The position numbers and the translations under genes were made by a program. Below are positions 41,974-51,987 of a stretch of DNA of 53,623 bases, in pieces. The notes below the pieces were generated by a model. That model searched no databases. It worked only from the letters and a program-made list of their open reading frames with translations, and was not told the DNA's origin. The DNA is from Rhodopirellula sp. (lineage in GTDB: Bacteria > Planctomycetota > Planctomycetia > Pirellulales > Thermoguttaceae), in contig JAAYEH010000157.1 of NCBI GenBank assembly GCA_012728855.1, forward strand, positions 1-53,623, read 5' to 3'. Within the stretch, counting starts at the first letter, position 1, and every line of letters starts with the position of its first letter.

Positions 41974-42148
41974 GCTGCGACTCAGAGAATGCCCCTATCG
42001 GTTTAACAGATGGCCAATAGATGAGGCGCTATTCCGCTGTCCATTGCAGCCCATCCATACTTCGGGCAAAATGAGCGGATCGAAGCGTTAGCGTGCCTTG
42101 GAAGTTCCGAATTACGGCGAATGCGAAAGGCCACCTGGGAGAACAACG

Positions 42149-43555
42149 ATGGGAATCCGTTTGGTGCAGCATGTGTCCGTGAAGCGCAATCGCTCCTCGC
42201 GGCGTAGTTTCCTCAAGATCTCAGCGGCGGCTCTGGGAACGGCGGCGTTCAGTCAGCCGCTGATCTTGTCGGGCGCTGAGGCCGGCTCCACGGCCGCCAA
42301 CAGCAAGCTGAATCTTGCATTGGTCGGCTGCGGCGGGCAAGGACGCGGCGTGATGAGGGGCCTGCTCTCGGGCGGCGCAAATCTCGTGGCCTTATGCGAT
42401 CCGGATCAGGACATGATCGAGAAGGCCCGGACCGATGCCTTGAAATCCGGTGGCGAGGCGACCAAAAACGCCAAGGCCTACGAGGACTATCGCCGACTGC
42501 TCGACAACGCGTCAAGCTTCGACGCCGTGCTGGTTGGCACGCCCGACCACTGGCACGCCCCCTTGTGTCAGGCGTTCATGAAAGCCGGCAAGCACGTCTA
42601 CTGCGAGAAGCCGCTGACGCACAGCGTGACGGAAGCCCGCGAACTCCGCGAGCTTTCGCGCACCTCGAACGTCGTCACCCAGATGGGTAACCAGGGCAGC
42701 GCCAGCGAGTCGCTCCGCCGCTGCACCGAGATCATCCGGGCCGGCGCGCTGGGCCAGATCCGCGAGATGTACCAGTGGGGCATCGGCGTTACCGCAAACG
42801 AAGGCAGCGCGGAGGGCAACGATCCTGTTCCGCAAGGCTTCAACTGGGATCTGTGGGTCGGGCCGTCGGCTTTGCGTCCGTTCAAGAAGGACGTCTATCA
42901 TCCCTTCCGTTGGCGAAATTGGTTCGACTTTGGCAACGGCGGCCTTGCCGATTTCTGCTGTCACGCCATCAATCTGCCCATGCGGGCGCTCGACCTGAGC
43001 TATCCTGAGAAGCTTGTCGTTAACATGCAGGACGGCAAGCAGATTGCCGACAAAGCCGCGTTGGAGTTCCACTTCCCTGCACGCGGTGACCTCCCGCCTG
43101 TCACTCTGCATTGGCAGGGAAGCGGCAAGCCTCCGGCGGAGGTGCTTCAGCCCCTAACCGATACTTACGGAGAGAAGACGCCCAACGGCCTGTTGATTGT
43201 CGGCGAGAAGGGCTGCATCTTCACCAGCCACTGGAACACAGGCGGCATGATCCGTCTGCAAAGCGAGCCTCGTTTGAATGATGTGCTCAATCACGAAGGT
43301 ACTAGAGACATACCCAAGACCCTGCCGCGGATCGGAAGCCACGGTCAGGAATGGCTCGACGCCTGCCGCGGCGAGGGCAAAACCTTCTCGGATTTCGACA
43401 TCGGCGGCCAACTCACCGAGATCGGCCTGGCGGGCGTCGTCGGTATCCGTGTCGGGCAAAGCCTGGACTGGGACGGCGAGAAGATGGAAGCCACAAACGT
43501 TCCCGAGGCCGCCCGATTCATTCGTACCGAATACCGGGCGAAATGGCTGAGCTGA
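42149..43555 (+). CDS. Tat-exported Gfo/Idh/MocA family oxidoreductase
   Basis: This 468-residue protein was read from ATG 42149, with GGGAGA before it. The Tat leader is SSRRSFLKISAAALGTAAFS with mature sequence from about residue 45. The NAD(P) site is LNLALVGCGGQGRGVMRGLL, AVLVGTPDHWHAPLCQAFMK precedes the EKP of KHVYCEKPLTHSVTEARELR, and LADFCCHAINLPMRAL marks the second domain. It belongs to the same exported clade as the gene at 27740-29110 but is a different subgroup. It probably oxidises a sugar or polyol; the substrate is unknown. It is upstream of, and may be co-transcribed with, the metallophosphoesterase. Confidence 0.93.
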   Translation: MGIRLVQHVSVKRNRSSRRSFLKISAAALGTAAFSQPLILSGAEAGSTAANSKLNLALVGCGGQGRGVMRGLLSGGANLVALCDPDQDMIEKARTDALKSGGEATKNAKAYEDYRRLLDNASSFDAVLVGTPDHWHAPLCQAFMKAGKHVYCEKPLTHSVTEARELRELSRTSNVVTQMGNQGSASESLRRCTEIIRAGALGQIREMYQWGIGVTANEGSAEGNDPVPQGFNWDLWVGPSALRPFKKDVYHPFRWRNWFDFGNGGLADFCCHAINLPMRALDLSYPEKLVVNMQDGKQIADKAALEFHFPARGDLPPVTLHWQGSGKPPAEVLQPLTDTYGEKTPNGLLIVGEKGCIFTSHWNTGGMIRLQSEPRLNDVLNHEGTRDIPKTLPRIGSHGQEWLDACRGEGKTFSDFDIGGQLTEIGLAGVVGIRVGQSLDWDGEKMEATNVPEAARFIRTEYRAKWLS

Positions 43556-43674
43556 GCCATCATTTCACTCGGCCAGCTCCAACATGATGTTTCTCATCAC
43601 CGGTTTTTCGGCACAGATGATCTGATAAGTCTCGTGCGGTGATTTAACCACTTCTCCAATCAACAGTGCATTGC

Positions 43675-44907
43675 ATGAAGAAGTCCATGTTGTATGGAAC
43701 GACGCTCGCCCTCCTCATGGCCATCGTCGCCGCTTATGTCCCGCACTTGCGGGCCGGCGAGACGACGCTCGACGAGGCGCCGGCAGGATCGTTTAGTATC
43801 GTGGTGATCCCCGATACGCAGAAATATCTTGGCCTGGCCACCAAGGCCACGCCCGACAGCGAAGCGCCGGTCTCCAATGCCGTCTTCGAGGCGCACGTGC
43901 GGTGGATCGCCGAGAATCTCCAGACGCAACGAGTCGCCTTCGTCAGCCACGTGGGCGACATCGTCGACCGCAACGTTCCGGAGCAGTGGGAAGTCGCACG
44001 CCGCGCGATGGACCATTTGCACGGGAAGATCCCCTATGCGATCTCGGTAGGCAACCACGACATGGCGTCCAACGGCGACTCGTCTCTCTTCCAGCAGTAT
44101 TTTCCGGCGTCGCGTTTCGCCGGATTCGATTGGTATGCGGGCTCGTTCCGTAGCGACCGGACGGAACCGGTGTTTTCAGGCGATAACGCCAACAGTTGTG
44201 TACTCTTCTCAGCCGAGGGACTTGAGTTTGTTTTCCTGCACCTGGAATGCAACGCCCCGGACGACGTGCTCCAGTGGGCCAACGCCGTGCTCGAACAGCA
44301 TTTTGCCCGCATCGCCATGATTACCACGCACATGGATCTCGGCCCCGTCGAGCAGCCCCGCGAAGCCGGCGATTTCTTTGGCGCGACCAAGGGACGGATG
44401 CAGTGGAAGAAGTGTCACGGCGCCCGCGGCAACACCCCCGAGCAAATGTGGGAGAAGTGCTATCGCCGGCACGCCAACCTGCTGGCGATTTTTTCGGGCG
44501 ACCAGAGCCGGACCACGGCCTGCTATTTGAAGTCGGTGGGCGACCACGGCAACACCGTACACGCCCTGATGTCGGACTACACTTCCTCCGGACCGCTGCG
44601 GATCTACCGCTTTCTCCCCGGCGAGAACCGGATCCGAGTGATCACCTGGGACACGACCCTGGAGTGTCTCTGTGAAGAGACTCGTTACGTGCCGGGGCGG
44701 GAGAACCACCAGTTCGTCATGGAGTGGAACACTGCCGCGCCGCCGCCGCGGGATGGTCCCGAGTGGCCATGCTCCGGGCCGGATTGCTGCCGGACACATG
44801 GCAATCCACCAGAGCAGAAAGGCCCCTTAAGTGTTTCGCTCACGCCGCCGCACGGCGAGTTTGCGCCGCGTGCTGTGGCGGCTGGTACTCCGGCACCATT
44901 GCCTTGA
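43675..44907 (+). CDS. exported metallophosphoesterase (calcineurin-like)
   Basis: This 410-residue protein was read from ATG 43675 (43666 is possible); the ribosome site is weak. Signal peptide about residues 1-27 (LALLMAIVAAYVPHLRAG). The metal-binding motifs of the calcineurin-like fold are SIVVIPDTQKYL (Asp), FVSHVGDIVDRNV, PYAISVGNHDMASN and IAMITTHMDLG. LAIFSGDQSRTTACYLKSVG fits the C-terminal His/Asp region. It should be a periplasmic phosphodiesterase or phosphatase. The last 55 residues (Pro-rich, with ECLCEET and GPDCCRTHGNPPEQ) are unusual and run 68 bp into the convergent capsule gene, suggesting a lost original stop codon. Confidence 0.85.
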   Translation: MKKSMLYGTTLALLMAIVAAYVPHLRAGETTLDEAPAGSFSIVVIPDTQKYLGLATKATPDSEAPVSNAVFEAHVRWIAENLQTQRVAFVSHVGDIVDRNVPEQWEVARRAMDHLHGKIPYAISVGNHDMASNGDSSLFQQYFPASRFAGFDWYAGSFRSDRTEPVFSGDNANSCVLFSAEGLEFVFLHLECNAPDDVLQWANAVLEQHFARIAMITTHMDLGPVEQPREAGDFFGATKGRMQWKKCHGARGNTPEQMWEKCYRRHANLLAIFSGDQSRTTACYLKSVGDHGNTVHALMSDYTSSGPLRIYRFLPGENRIRVITWDTTLECLCEETRYVPGRENHQFVMEWNTAAPPPRDGPEWPCSGPDCCRTHGNPPEQKGPLSVSLTPPHGEFAPRAVAAGTPAPLP

Positions 44908-46768
44908 GGTGCTCGATCACCTCTTCGGGTCTGTTCTCCGCGAGCTTCGTCAGACCGCCGATCGCCCTGGCGACGGCATCGGCATCACGGTGCCTGCGAT
45001 CGGCGACCATGATCTTCGGATGGCGCGTGGGCAAGTGCTTTTCGCCCATAGCGTGCAGTTCTTCGTAGAGCTTTTCGCCGGGGCGGAGGCCGACAATTTG
45101 AATCTCGATGTCTTCACCGGCCTTCAGCCCGGAAAGCCGGATCATGTCGGCGGCCAGATCGGTGATCCGCACCGGCGCTCCCATGTCGAGCACGAGGATC
45201 TCGCCTCCGTTGCCGATGATTCCGGCCTGGATGACGAGCCGGGCGGCCTCGGGAATCGTCATGAAGTAGCGCTGCATCCGATCGTCGGTGATCGTGACCG
45301 GGCCGCCGGCGAGAATCTGGCTACGAAAGATCTGCACCACACTGCCCGCCGAGTCGAGCACGTTGCCGAATCGCACGGTGACGAAGCGGCAGGAGGATAG
45401 GCCGGTCAAGGACTGCACGTACATCTCCGCGGCGCGTTTGCACGCTCCCATCACGCTGGTGGGGTTGACCGCCTTGTCGGTGGAAATCATCACGAAAGAG
45501 TCGACTTCGTTGTCCATGGCCAGGTCGGCCAGCCCCTTGGTAGCGGCGACGATGTTCTTGACGGCCTCGCCGGGGTGCGATTCCATCAGCGGAACGTGTT
45601 TGTAGGCGGCGGCATGGAAAATGATGTGGGGGCGGTGGCGCTGGAGCAGTCGGGCCACGTGCCGCTGGTCGAGAATATCGGCGATGCAGACTTCCAAGGG
45701 GGCGGCGGGCGAGGCTTCCCGCAATTCCCTTTCCAGAAAGAACTGGCCGGTTTCCGAGCGGTCGAGGAGGATCAGCTTCTTGGGAGAGAAGGCGAGCAAC
45801 TGGCGACAGATCTCCGAACCGATGCTGCCAGCGCTGCCGGTGACGAGGAGGTTGCGCCCGTCGATCCACTGGCGAAGGTTGTCCATCTCCAACGGCACCG
45901 GATCGCGCCGCAGAAGGTCGTTGATAGAAACGGGCTGCGGTTGGATGGCAACGCTTCCCCGGATGAGTTGCTCATAACTTGGCAAGACCCGCACCTGGAT
46001 CCCATGCTCCGGCGCCTGTTCGACGAGATCCCGGATCTGGCGGCCCGCCAGCCCGTCGCCGACGACGAGCAGTTCACGAGCACCGTGTCTCTGGGCCAAT
46101 TCAAAAGCCCGATCCGCCGCGCCGAGCACAGGAACGCCGCCGATGCGGGAACCGATTCGCCGCGCATCGTTGTCGAGAAAACCGATGACGCGGTAGGTGA
46201 GTTGTCCGTTGCGGATGATCGCCCGCAACAGCGACTCTCCGCTGTCGCCGGCGCCGATGATGAAGGCCGGAACCTGTTCGGCGGAAAGGAAGAGGAGCCG
46301 GCTTCGCTCCAGGGTCAGCCTCACGGCCGCCCTCGCTCCTCCGATCGCGACAATCGTCACGCCCCAGTCGAGCAAATACACGCTGCGGGCGATCGTGTGG
46401 TCCGGGTCGGTGAAGCGATCGATAATAATCGTCAACAAAAGCGCGCCGGTCACCGCCTTCACCAAGGCGAGCAGGTCGTAGAAGGTGAGAAGCCTTCCCC
46501 ACCCCTCGACGGCGCGGAACCAGGCGAAGGTGAGGAGTTTCAGAGCAACGACCCAAACGACGGTGGTGGAGAAGTTGCCGATATCCCTCGGCAGGGTTAG
46601 CCCCTCGAAACGGAGCCAGTAGGCAAGGTAGTACGTGGCGGTGAACACCGGCACCAGCGCCGCCGACGACAGCAGGCGGCGCCAGGTCGGCGCAAAGCGA
46701 TCCGGCCGACGCGCAGGGGCGCCGCGAGAGGGCGGAGCGGGCGTGCTGGGGTGTCTCACTGCCGGCAC
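44840..46768 (-). CDS. CapD/WbpM-like membrane nucleotide-sugar dehydratase/epimerase
   Basis: This 642-residue protein starts at GTG 46768. The N-terminal third has several membrane helices (LLSSAALVPVFTATYYLAYW, TTVVWVVALKLLTFAWF, AVTGALLLTIIIDRF). A first Rossmann-like fold has FIIGAGDSGESLLRAIIR and GFLDNDARRIGSRIGGVPVL. The catalytic SDR domain has NLLVTGSAGSIGSEICRQLL, then HIIFHAAAYKHVPLMESHPG, FVMISTDKAVNPTSVMGACK and the substrate motifs of the 4,6-dehydratase type. Such proteins convert UDP-GlcNAc to keto sugars that start rare-sugar synthesis for capsules. It is the last gene of the four-gene exopolysaccharide operon, 26 bp after the O-antigen ligase-like gene. Confidence 0.93.
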   Translation of the reverse strand: MPAVRHPSTPAPPSRGAPARRPDRFAPTWRRLLSSAALVPVFTATYYLAYWLRFEGLTLPRDIGNFSTTVVWVVALKLLTFAWFRAVEGWGRLLTFYDLLALVKAVTGALLLTIIIDRFTDPDHTIARSVYLLDWGVTIVAIGGARAAVRLTLERSRLLFLSAEQVPAFIIGAGDSGESLLRAIIRNGQLTYRVIGFLDNDARRIGSRIGGVPVLGAADRAFELAQRHGARELLVVGDGLAGRQIRDLVEQAPEHGIQVRVLPSYEQLIRGSVAIQPQPVSINDLLRRDPVPLEMDNLRQWIDGRNLLVTGSAGSIGSEICRQLLAFSPKKLILLDRSETGQFFLERELREASPAAPLEVCIADILDQRHVARLLQRHRPHIIFHAAAYKHVPLMESHPGEAVKNIVAATKGLADLAMDNEVDSFVMISTDKAVNPTSVMGACKRAAEMYVQSLTGLSSCRFVTVRFGNVLDSAGSVVQIFRSQILAGGPVTITDDRMQRYFMTIPEAARLVIQAGIIGNGGEILVLDMGAPVRITDLAADMIRLSGLKAGEDIEIQIVGLRPGEKLYEELHAMGEKHLPTRHPKIMVADRRHRDADAVARAIGGLTKLAENRPEEVIEHLKAMVPEYQPPQHAAQTRRAAA

Positions 46769-46794
46769 TGGCTATCTCTCCACGGTGCGATGTT

Positions 46795-49584
46795 TCATTG
46801 CAGGTACTCGCCGGGTGCGGCGTTGGAAGCGGCACTGGCCTGCCGGTCGATGCGGTGTTTGACGACCTCGGTCAGCTTTCTTTGCAGCACGGGATCCTCC
46901 GGACTGCGGCTGCAACACCACTGGAAGTGCCGCTCCGCCTCGGCGTATTGTTCGTGCGCGGCAAGGAACACTCCCAGCCGATATCGAACCTGGTATCCGT
47001 TCGGAGCCGCCCGAAAGGCACGTTCGCCGCATTCAAGGGCCCGGGGTATTTCGTTGAGGTTGGCATAAAGGTTTTGAGCCTTCAGCCAGACGAGGGCGGC
47101 CCAAGTGGAATTCTTCGACTCGATTCGCTCTGCTTCCGCCTGGGCGACCGGCGCGAAGCTCCGGTAGAGAATCGCCAATTCTTCCGGCTGGGCGATCTGC
47201 GCATAGCGGCTTTCCAGAAGTCTCATGCCCTCGAAGTCCGGTTGGAAATACTCGAGCAGGAAGCGGATCTCTTCCTGTCGCGATTCCGGCGGGGCACGAC
47301 CGGCGAGCCAATCGATGATCTGTTGCTTATGCCCGGATCCCGCGTGGAACGAGCGGCGAAGATACTCGAGCCCTTTCTCGAATTCACCCGCCAGCACTGC
47401 TTCCTTGCCGGTGTAGAACAACACCGTGGCATCGTGCGGCTGCAAGGCGAGCGCCTGCTCGATGTAAGCGGCCTTCGTGGCGGGACCGCCTCCTTCAAGA
47501 AAGCAGAGATCGCTCAGATAGAGGTAACATTCTCCCAGCGTCGGCGCCAGCTTCAGCGCCTGGTGCGTGTGCGCCAGGGCCAGGTCGAGATAGCGGCAGT
47601 GCTCCCCGAACGCTCGCGACATCCAGGTATCCAACGCCTCGCGCGTGGTGAACGGGCTCTCGCCGGCGTTGCGGGCGGCGAAAACCGCCTCCCGGATCTG
47701 GGCCAGCGGCATGGCATTTTGACAATGCTGCTGTAATCGCTCGAACTGCCGAAGATAGATCCTGGCCAATCCCAGGTGCGCCCGCGCGAAGTCCGAATCC
47801 CAGCGGATGACTTCCTGCAGTTCGGCCATCATCCGCTCGTCGAACGGCTCCGAGTCGGGCGGTTGTGCCTGCGAAGGTTCGCCCTCGGCCGTTTCGAACT
47901 CCTCGGCCAGCGAGTTCTCCGTTTCGCCGGGCGTAAGTTCCATCAGCCGGACGCGCGCCCAGTGCTGTTCGCCCACCACTGGCCCGATGCGGTAGTTGAG
48001 CATCCAGCCGCCGCAGATCACCAGCGCCAAGCCGGCAGCCGCGAAGGCGAATCGCGGCAGGGGGACCGCGACCGCACTCTCGCTATCGCGGCCGTTGCTG
48101 ATTTGCGAGAGCCGGCAAGCCGAGGCGGCGAGAACTCCGACGAGCACCGTGCAGGCGGGGCAGTACCAGTTGAAATCCACGCTGCTGTGCAGGAGACTCG
48201 CCGTGAGCCCCGCGGTGACGGCGCCGACGCAGACGAGTGTGCGACTGTCGGGCGCCCTCCGCAAACCGTTGAAGCACCAGTATCCCAGCGTGCCGACGAT
48301 CACCAGCAATAACGACAGTCCGGCGAATCCCGTTTCAAAGAGGACTTGTAGCGGGCTGTTTTCGGCATGGGTGTAGTAGTTCGGGCCGCGAGGTTCATCG
48401 AGGTAGCGGGGGTAGACGTCGCGGAAGCTGCCCACGCCGGCGCCCAGCACGGCGAAATCCGGCACGGCTTTGACGACGGCGGCCCAGATCGTTCGACGCG
48501 CCGCCCCGTGGTCGACCACTTCGAAGGAGCACGTGTCGACATCGGCGAACCGGCGGCTTACGCGTTCGGAGCCGAAGATGGCCAGCGAGGTTCCCACCAA
48601 CAGCGCCACGGCGGCCAGCCCGAGCAGAAACCGTGCGCCCAAAGTGGACGCCCGCACGCACACCGCGGCAGCGACCAAGGCGGCGACGAGCATTGCGGCA
48701 ATTCCGCCACGAGACAAGGACAGCAGCCCGGCGAAGAGGACAACGCCCAACGCGATGACGGCCACCGCGGCGGCCAGGTCTTTGAGCGAGGTGTCGCCCG
48801 AGGCGCGGAACGTGCCGGCTCGAAGCCGTGTCTGTTTGCCGATCGCGCTTTGAATCCACCAGATGACCGGGCCGACGCCCAGCGCCAGGAAATCGGCAAA
48901 GTGATTGCGGCTGACAAAACTCCCCGTGGCGATCCGACCCGGGGCCACGTAGGGATGCCGGTAAAACCAGAAGAACTTGCCGTTGCTGGTGAGCAGTTGC
49001 ACGATGGCAAACGCCGCCATCAACGAAACGGAGACGGCGCACCAGCGCAGCAGACGTTCCACGTCCTCGACGCGGGCGATCCGCTGGACCGTCACCAGGA
49101 ATACGATGCAGTAGGCGACGAGCGTCATCAGCCCGGCGCGGGTTTCCGTCGGCGCCAAGGAAACGCAGTTCCACGTGCCGAGCCGAACGCCGGCGTCGGC
49201 CTGGGGCGACCAGAGCGGAAGAATCTCGCCCGTGTGCGGAGCCAAGTGCTGGAGAATCGGTTCGGGCAGTGGGACCATCTGCAAGAGCAGCACAGCGATG
49301 GCGGCGAGAAAGACCCACTCCAGCGAGCAGCGCCGCCAGACGGCCGCGCCGCGCGTGTACTGCCGAACGACCCAAGCCAGACCAATCCCCAGGGCAAGGA
49401 TCGAGAGCGTGAGAACCCCCAGCGCCTGCCGGCCTCCCATGATCAGAGGAAGCAGGAAGATGCAGGCCGCCAGACCGCCGTCGACGATCCGGAGCAACGG
49501 GTCGGGCGCCGCGTGTTCGTGCCGCCGCCGGCGCCGGCCGTGGTGCGATCGGCCGCTCGGCAAGGCTTCGGATGTATGGCTCAT
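46795..49584 (-). CDS. O-antigen-ligase-like membrane protein with TPR-like C-terminus
   Basis: This 929-residue protein was read from ATG 49584 (GGGACGAAG upstream). About residues 30-500 hold around twelve hydrophobic helices, including GGLAACIFLLPLIMGGRQAL and FLLGLAAVALLVGTSLAIFG, and the Wzy_C / O-antigen ligase core with TGSFVSRNHFADFLALGVGP and THAENSPLQVLFETGFAGLS. The C-terminal 400 residues are soluble and TPR-like (FARAHLGLARIYLRQFERLQ, AYIEQALALQPHDATVLFYT, RYRLGVFLAAHEQYAEAERH). It would polymerise or ligate lipid-linked glycan on the outer face of the membrane, and the TPR part may bind partners. Gene spacing to both neighbours is under 40 bp. Confidence 0.9.
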   Translation of the reverse strand: MSHTSEALPSGRSHHGRRRRRHEHAAPDPLLRIVDGGLAACIFLLPLIMGGRQALGVLTLSILALGIGLAWVVRQYTRGAAVWRRCSLEWVFLAAIAVLLLQMVPLPEPILQHLAPHTGEILPLWSPQADAGVRLGTWNCVSLAPTETRAGLMTLVAYCIVFLVTVQRIARVEDVERLLRWCAVSVSLMAAFAIVQLLTSNGKFFWFYRHPYVAPGRIATGSFVSRNHFADFLALGVGPVIWWIQSAIGKQTRLRAGTFRASGDTSLKDLAAAVAVIALGVVLFAGLLSLSRGGIAAMLVAALVAAAVCVRASTLGARFLLGLAAVALLVGTSLAIFGSERVSRRFADVDTCSFEVVDHGAARRTIWAAVVKAVPDFAVLGAGVGSFRDVYPRYLDEPRGPNYYTHAENSPLQVLFETGFAGLSLLLVIVGTLGYWCFNGLRRAPDSRTLVCVGAVTAGLTASLLHSSVDFNWYCPACTVLVGVLAASACRLSQISNGRDSESAVAVPLPRFAFAAAGLALVICGGWMLNYRIGPVVGEQHWARVRLMELTPGETENSLAEEFETAEGEPSQAQPPDSEPFDERMMAELQEVIRWDSDFARAHLGLARIYLRQFERLQQHCQNAMPLAQIREAVFAARNAGESPFTTREALDTWMSRAFGEHCRYLDLALAHTHQALKLAPTLGECYLYLSDLCFLEGGGPATKAAYIEQALALQPHDATVLFYTGKEAVLAGEFEKGLEYLRRSFHAGSGHKQQIIDWLAGRAPPESRQEEIRFLLEYFQPDFEGMRLLESRYAQIAQPEELAILYRSFAPVAQAEAERIESKNSTWAALVWLKAQNLYANLNEIPRALECGERAFRAAPNGYQVRYRLGVFLAAHEQYAEAERHFQWCCSRSPEDPVLQRKLTEVVKHRIDRQASAASNAAPGEYLQ

Positions 49585-49620
49585 GGTTCTTCGTCCCATC
49601 GCGACTGATGGAATGCTGCT

Positions 49621-51960
49621 TCAGGCCACGCGGCGCGGCACGATTCCGCCGTCCGGTTCTTCGGGGATCCGGTAGGAGGCGAACCGCTGCTGGTGCGGAT
49701 CGACGTTGAGGGCAAGATCTTCGTCCGGTTGCCGCTCGAGAGACTCTTCAGCGGTGTAGTCGTAGTGGTAGCCGCCGTTGTATCCGTAGTAGTATGAATT
49801 TCCCGCGTCCACCCGATTCACGACGACGCCATAGATCGGAATCTTCAGCAGTGAGAAGCCGTTTACCGCCCGGATCAGCGCCCGGCGGTGGTTCTTGGCA
49901 GGCTGCACGACGAGCACGACTCCGTCGACCAAACGACCGATGACCGCCGTATCGCTGGCGGCCAGCGCCGGAGGACTGTCAACGAGGACGTGGTCGTAGA
50001 CGGTCTCCGCCCAGGCCAGCAACTCGGCGAATCGGGTGCTGGCTAATAACTCGGCTGGATTGGTCGGGCGGGGTCCGGACGGGAGAACATCGAGCCCGGC
50101 AAGCCCCGAAGTTCGAATATGCTCGACAACCACCGTGGCCACCGGTCGCTCTGCGTGGATCACTGCCGTAAGCCCTTCAACGCCGCGCATTCCGAGCATC
50201 GCCGTCAGTCCCGGGCGTCGCAGGTCGGCGTCGATCAGCAGCGTCTTTTTCTGGGACTGCGCCAAGGCGGCGGCGAGGTTCGCCAGGACGGTTGTCTTGC
50301 CGTCCCCCGGTTCCGAACTGGAGACCACGATCTTGCGGTTCTCCCGGTTCGACAAGAGCAGGGCGGTGCGGAGTGTCCGGAACGCCTCGCTCTCCATCAT
50401 CTCGGGGGCGGCGACGATCTGCAGGCACTCGACTCCGCCGGCGCCGGTCGTCGGCAACTGTTGGACCATCGCCAGCACGGGCACGCCGAGAATCGCCTGC
50501 ATCTCTTCGACGGATCGGAAGTGATCGTCCAGCACGTCGAGCAGGTACACCGCCAGCAGACCCACGGACATGCCGGCCATCAGGCACAGCGCGAACGTCA
50601 CCAGCAAATTGGGCGAAACCGGCCGCTTGCCGGCCACCGGCTCATCGACTACCGTGGTGCGGACGTCCAAGCCGCCCTCGTGCTTCATGTCGAGGTTGGC
50701 GATCCGGTTCAACAGTACGTCGTGGAGCCCTCGCACCCAATTGAGATCGTGTTCGAGGATCTGGATCTGCGACAACTGATCGTTCATCGCCACGGCTTCG
50801 GCCTGGGCCTGGTCGAACTGGGCTGCCAGTGAAGACTCCAATTTCCATGCCTGGTTCGTCTTCTGCTGGACGAGTTCGATCAAAAGCGGTCCGATATGTG
50901 ACCGGTCGAGTTGGCCGACCCTTTCCCGAATGCGATCCTGATAGCCCAGCAAGTAGTGTTCGGTAACTTGAATCCTGTCCACGCAGGCCCTGACTTTCGG
51001 ATGGGCCGGGCCTAGCTGCTGTTCGAGTTGCCTCAGTTCCCGTTCGGCTTCAAAGAGGGTCTGCTGTAAATGGGTTTGCGTCTGGGCGTCCTCCGGGGTG
51101 AAACCGAGATTGGCCAGGAGAATCCGCTCGCCGACGGCGGCGGCCACCGTAAAGACGTATTGTTGCAGATCCTCCCCGTTGCGGACTGCCGCTTGCAGCG
51201 TCGCGAGGGTGGTATCCAGTTCGATCCGCTTCGATTGCGCCTGGATCAGATCCTCGTTGAGCGAAACGGCGCGTTGGGCGAGCGGGTGCAACACCTTGCT
51301 GTCGACAGGTATGCCCATGTCGCCCAGCGTTCGTCGCGCGGCGAGATAGGCTTCGTTCTTCTTCGCCAACTGCTCCGCCAGTTGGATCTTTTCCCTGGTG
51401 AGGATCTGAATGATCTCTCCGGCCGTGCTCTTGTAAGTCTCGTCGGTGAATTTCTGGTAAGAACGAACGACCGCATCGACGACGGCTACGGCGGCGTCGG
51501 GATCTTTCGAGACGTACTTGACCCGAATGATATTCGTATTGCGCACCGCGGCGACGGTCAAGTTCGACCGCAGTACGTTCGCCCAGTTCTCCCTGGCGAT
51601 GCCGGCCAAGTCAATGCGGTCTTGAGGCTGCAACAGCGCCAGCGCCCCCTCGACCACTTTGCGGCTGACGATGAGGCCCTGGTAGGTCGGCAGGACGGTC
51701 TTTTCGAGGCTTCGCTGGGTTCCCGTGGGGCCCCATGTTTCATTGCCCACCTGCAGCACCAACAGTCCGGCTTCCGCCGAGTAGTAGCGGGTCGCCGTCG
51801 CGTAATAGAGCGCGCCGAGCAGAATCGCGACGGCCAGGCAGATGATGACGATGTTTTTGCGATGCCGTACGGCGATCGCGAACTGCAGCAGCGAATGGAC
51901 GAAGTGCGTTGTCGCAACGTCGTCGCTTTCCGCTTCCACGGCGGGAGATTCCACCATCAT
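49621..51960 (-). CDS. Wzc-like polysaccharide chain-length regulator and tyrosine autokinase
   Basis: This 779-residue protein starts at ATG 51960 with AAGAGG upstream. A membrane helix at about residues 37-57 (IVIICLAVAILLGALYYATA) opens the Wzz domain, and a second at about 460-480 (LLVTFALCLMAGMSVGLLAV) closes it. Between them is coiled coil (IELDTTLATLQAAVRNGEDL, ELRQLEQQLGPAHPKVRACV). The bacterial tyrosine kinase domain has Walker A SSEPGDGKTTVLANLAAALA with Lys555, Walker A' LLIDADLRRPGLT and YDHVLVDSPPAL. The end has a Tyr cluster (NSYYYGYNGGYHYDYT, about 722-737), the autophosphorylation sites. It controls export and polymer length together with the Wza-like protein encoded 27 bp upstream. 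Confidence 0.94.
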   Translation of the reverse strand: MMVESPAVEAESDDVATTHFVHSLLQFAIAVRHRKNIVIICLAVAILLGALYYATATRYYSAEAGLLVLQVGNETWGPTGTQRSLEKTVLPTYQGLIVSRKVVEGALALLQPQDRIDLAGIARENWANVLRSNLTVAAVRNTNIIRVKYVSKDPDAAVAVVDAVVRSYQKFTDETYKSTAGEIIQILTREKIQLAEQLAKKNEAYLAARRTLGDMGIPVDSKVLHPLAQRAVSLNEDLIQAQSKRIELDTTLATLQAAVRNGEDLQQYVFTVAAAVGERILLANLGFTPEDAQTQTHLQQTLFEAERELRQLEQQLGPAHPKVRACVDRIQVTEHYLLGYQDRIRERVGQLDRSHIGPLLIELVQQKTNQAWKLESSLAAQFDQAQAEAVAMNDQLSQIQILEHDLNWVRGLHDVLLNRIANLDMKHEGGLDVRTTVVDEPVAGKRPVSPNLLVTFALCLMAGMSVGLLAVYLLDVLDDHFRSVEEMQAILGVPVLAMVQQLPTTGAGGVECLQIVAAPEMMESEAFRTLRTALLLSNRENRKIVVSSSEPGDGKTTVLANLAAALAQSQKKTLLIDADLRRPGLTAMLGMRGVEGLTAVIHAERPVATVVVEHIRTSGLAGLDVLPSGPRPTNPAELLASTRFAELLAWAETVYDHVLVDSPPALAASDTAVIGRLVDGVVLVVQPAKNHRRALIRAVNGFSLLKIPIYGVVVNRVDAGNSYYYGYNGGYHYDYTAEESLERQPDEDLALNVDPHQQRFASYRIPEEPDGGIVPRRVA

Positions 51961-51987
51961 GTCCTCTTGAGTTCGTTGCCCGGTTTC

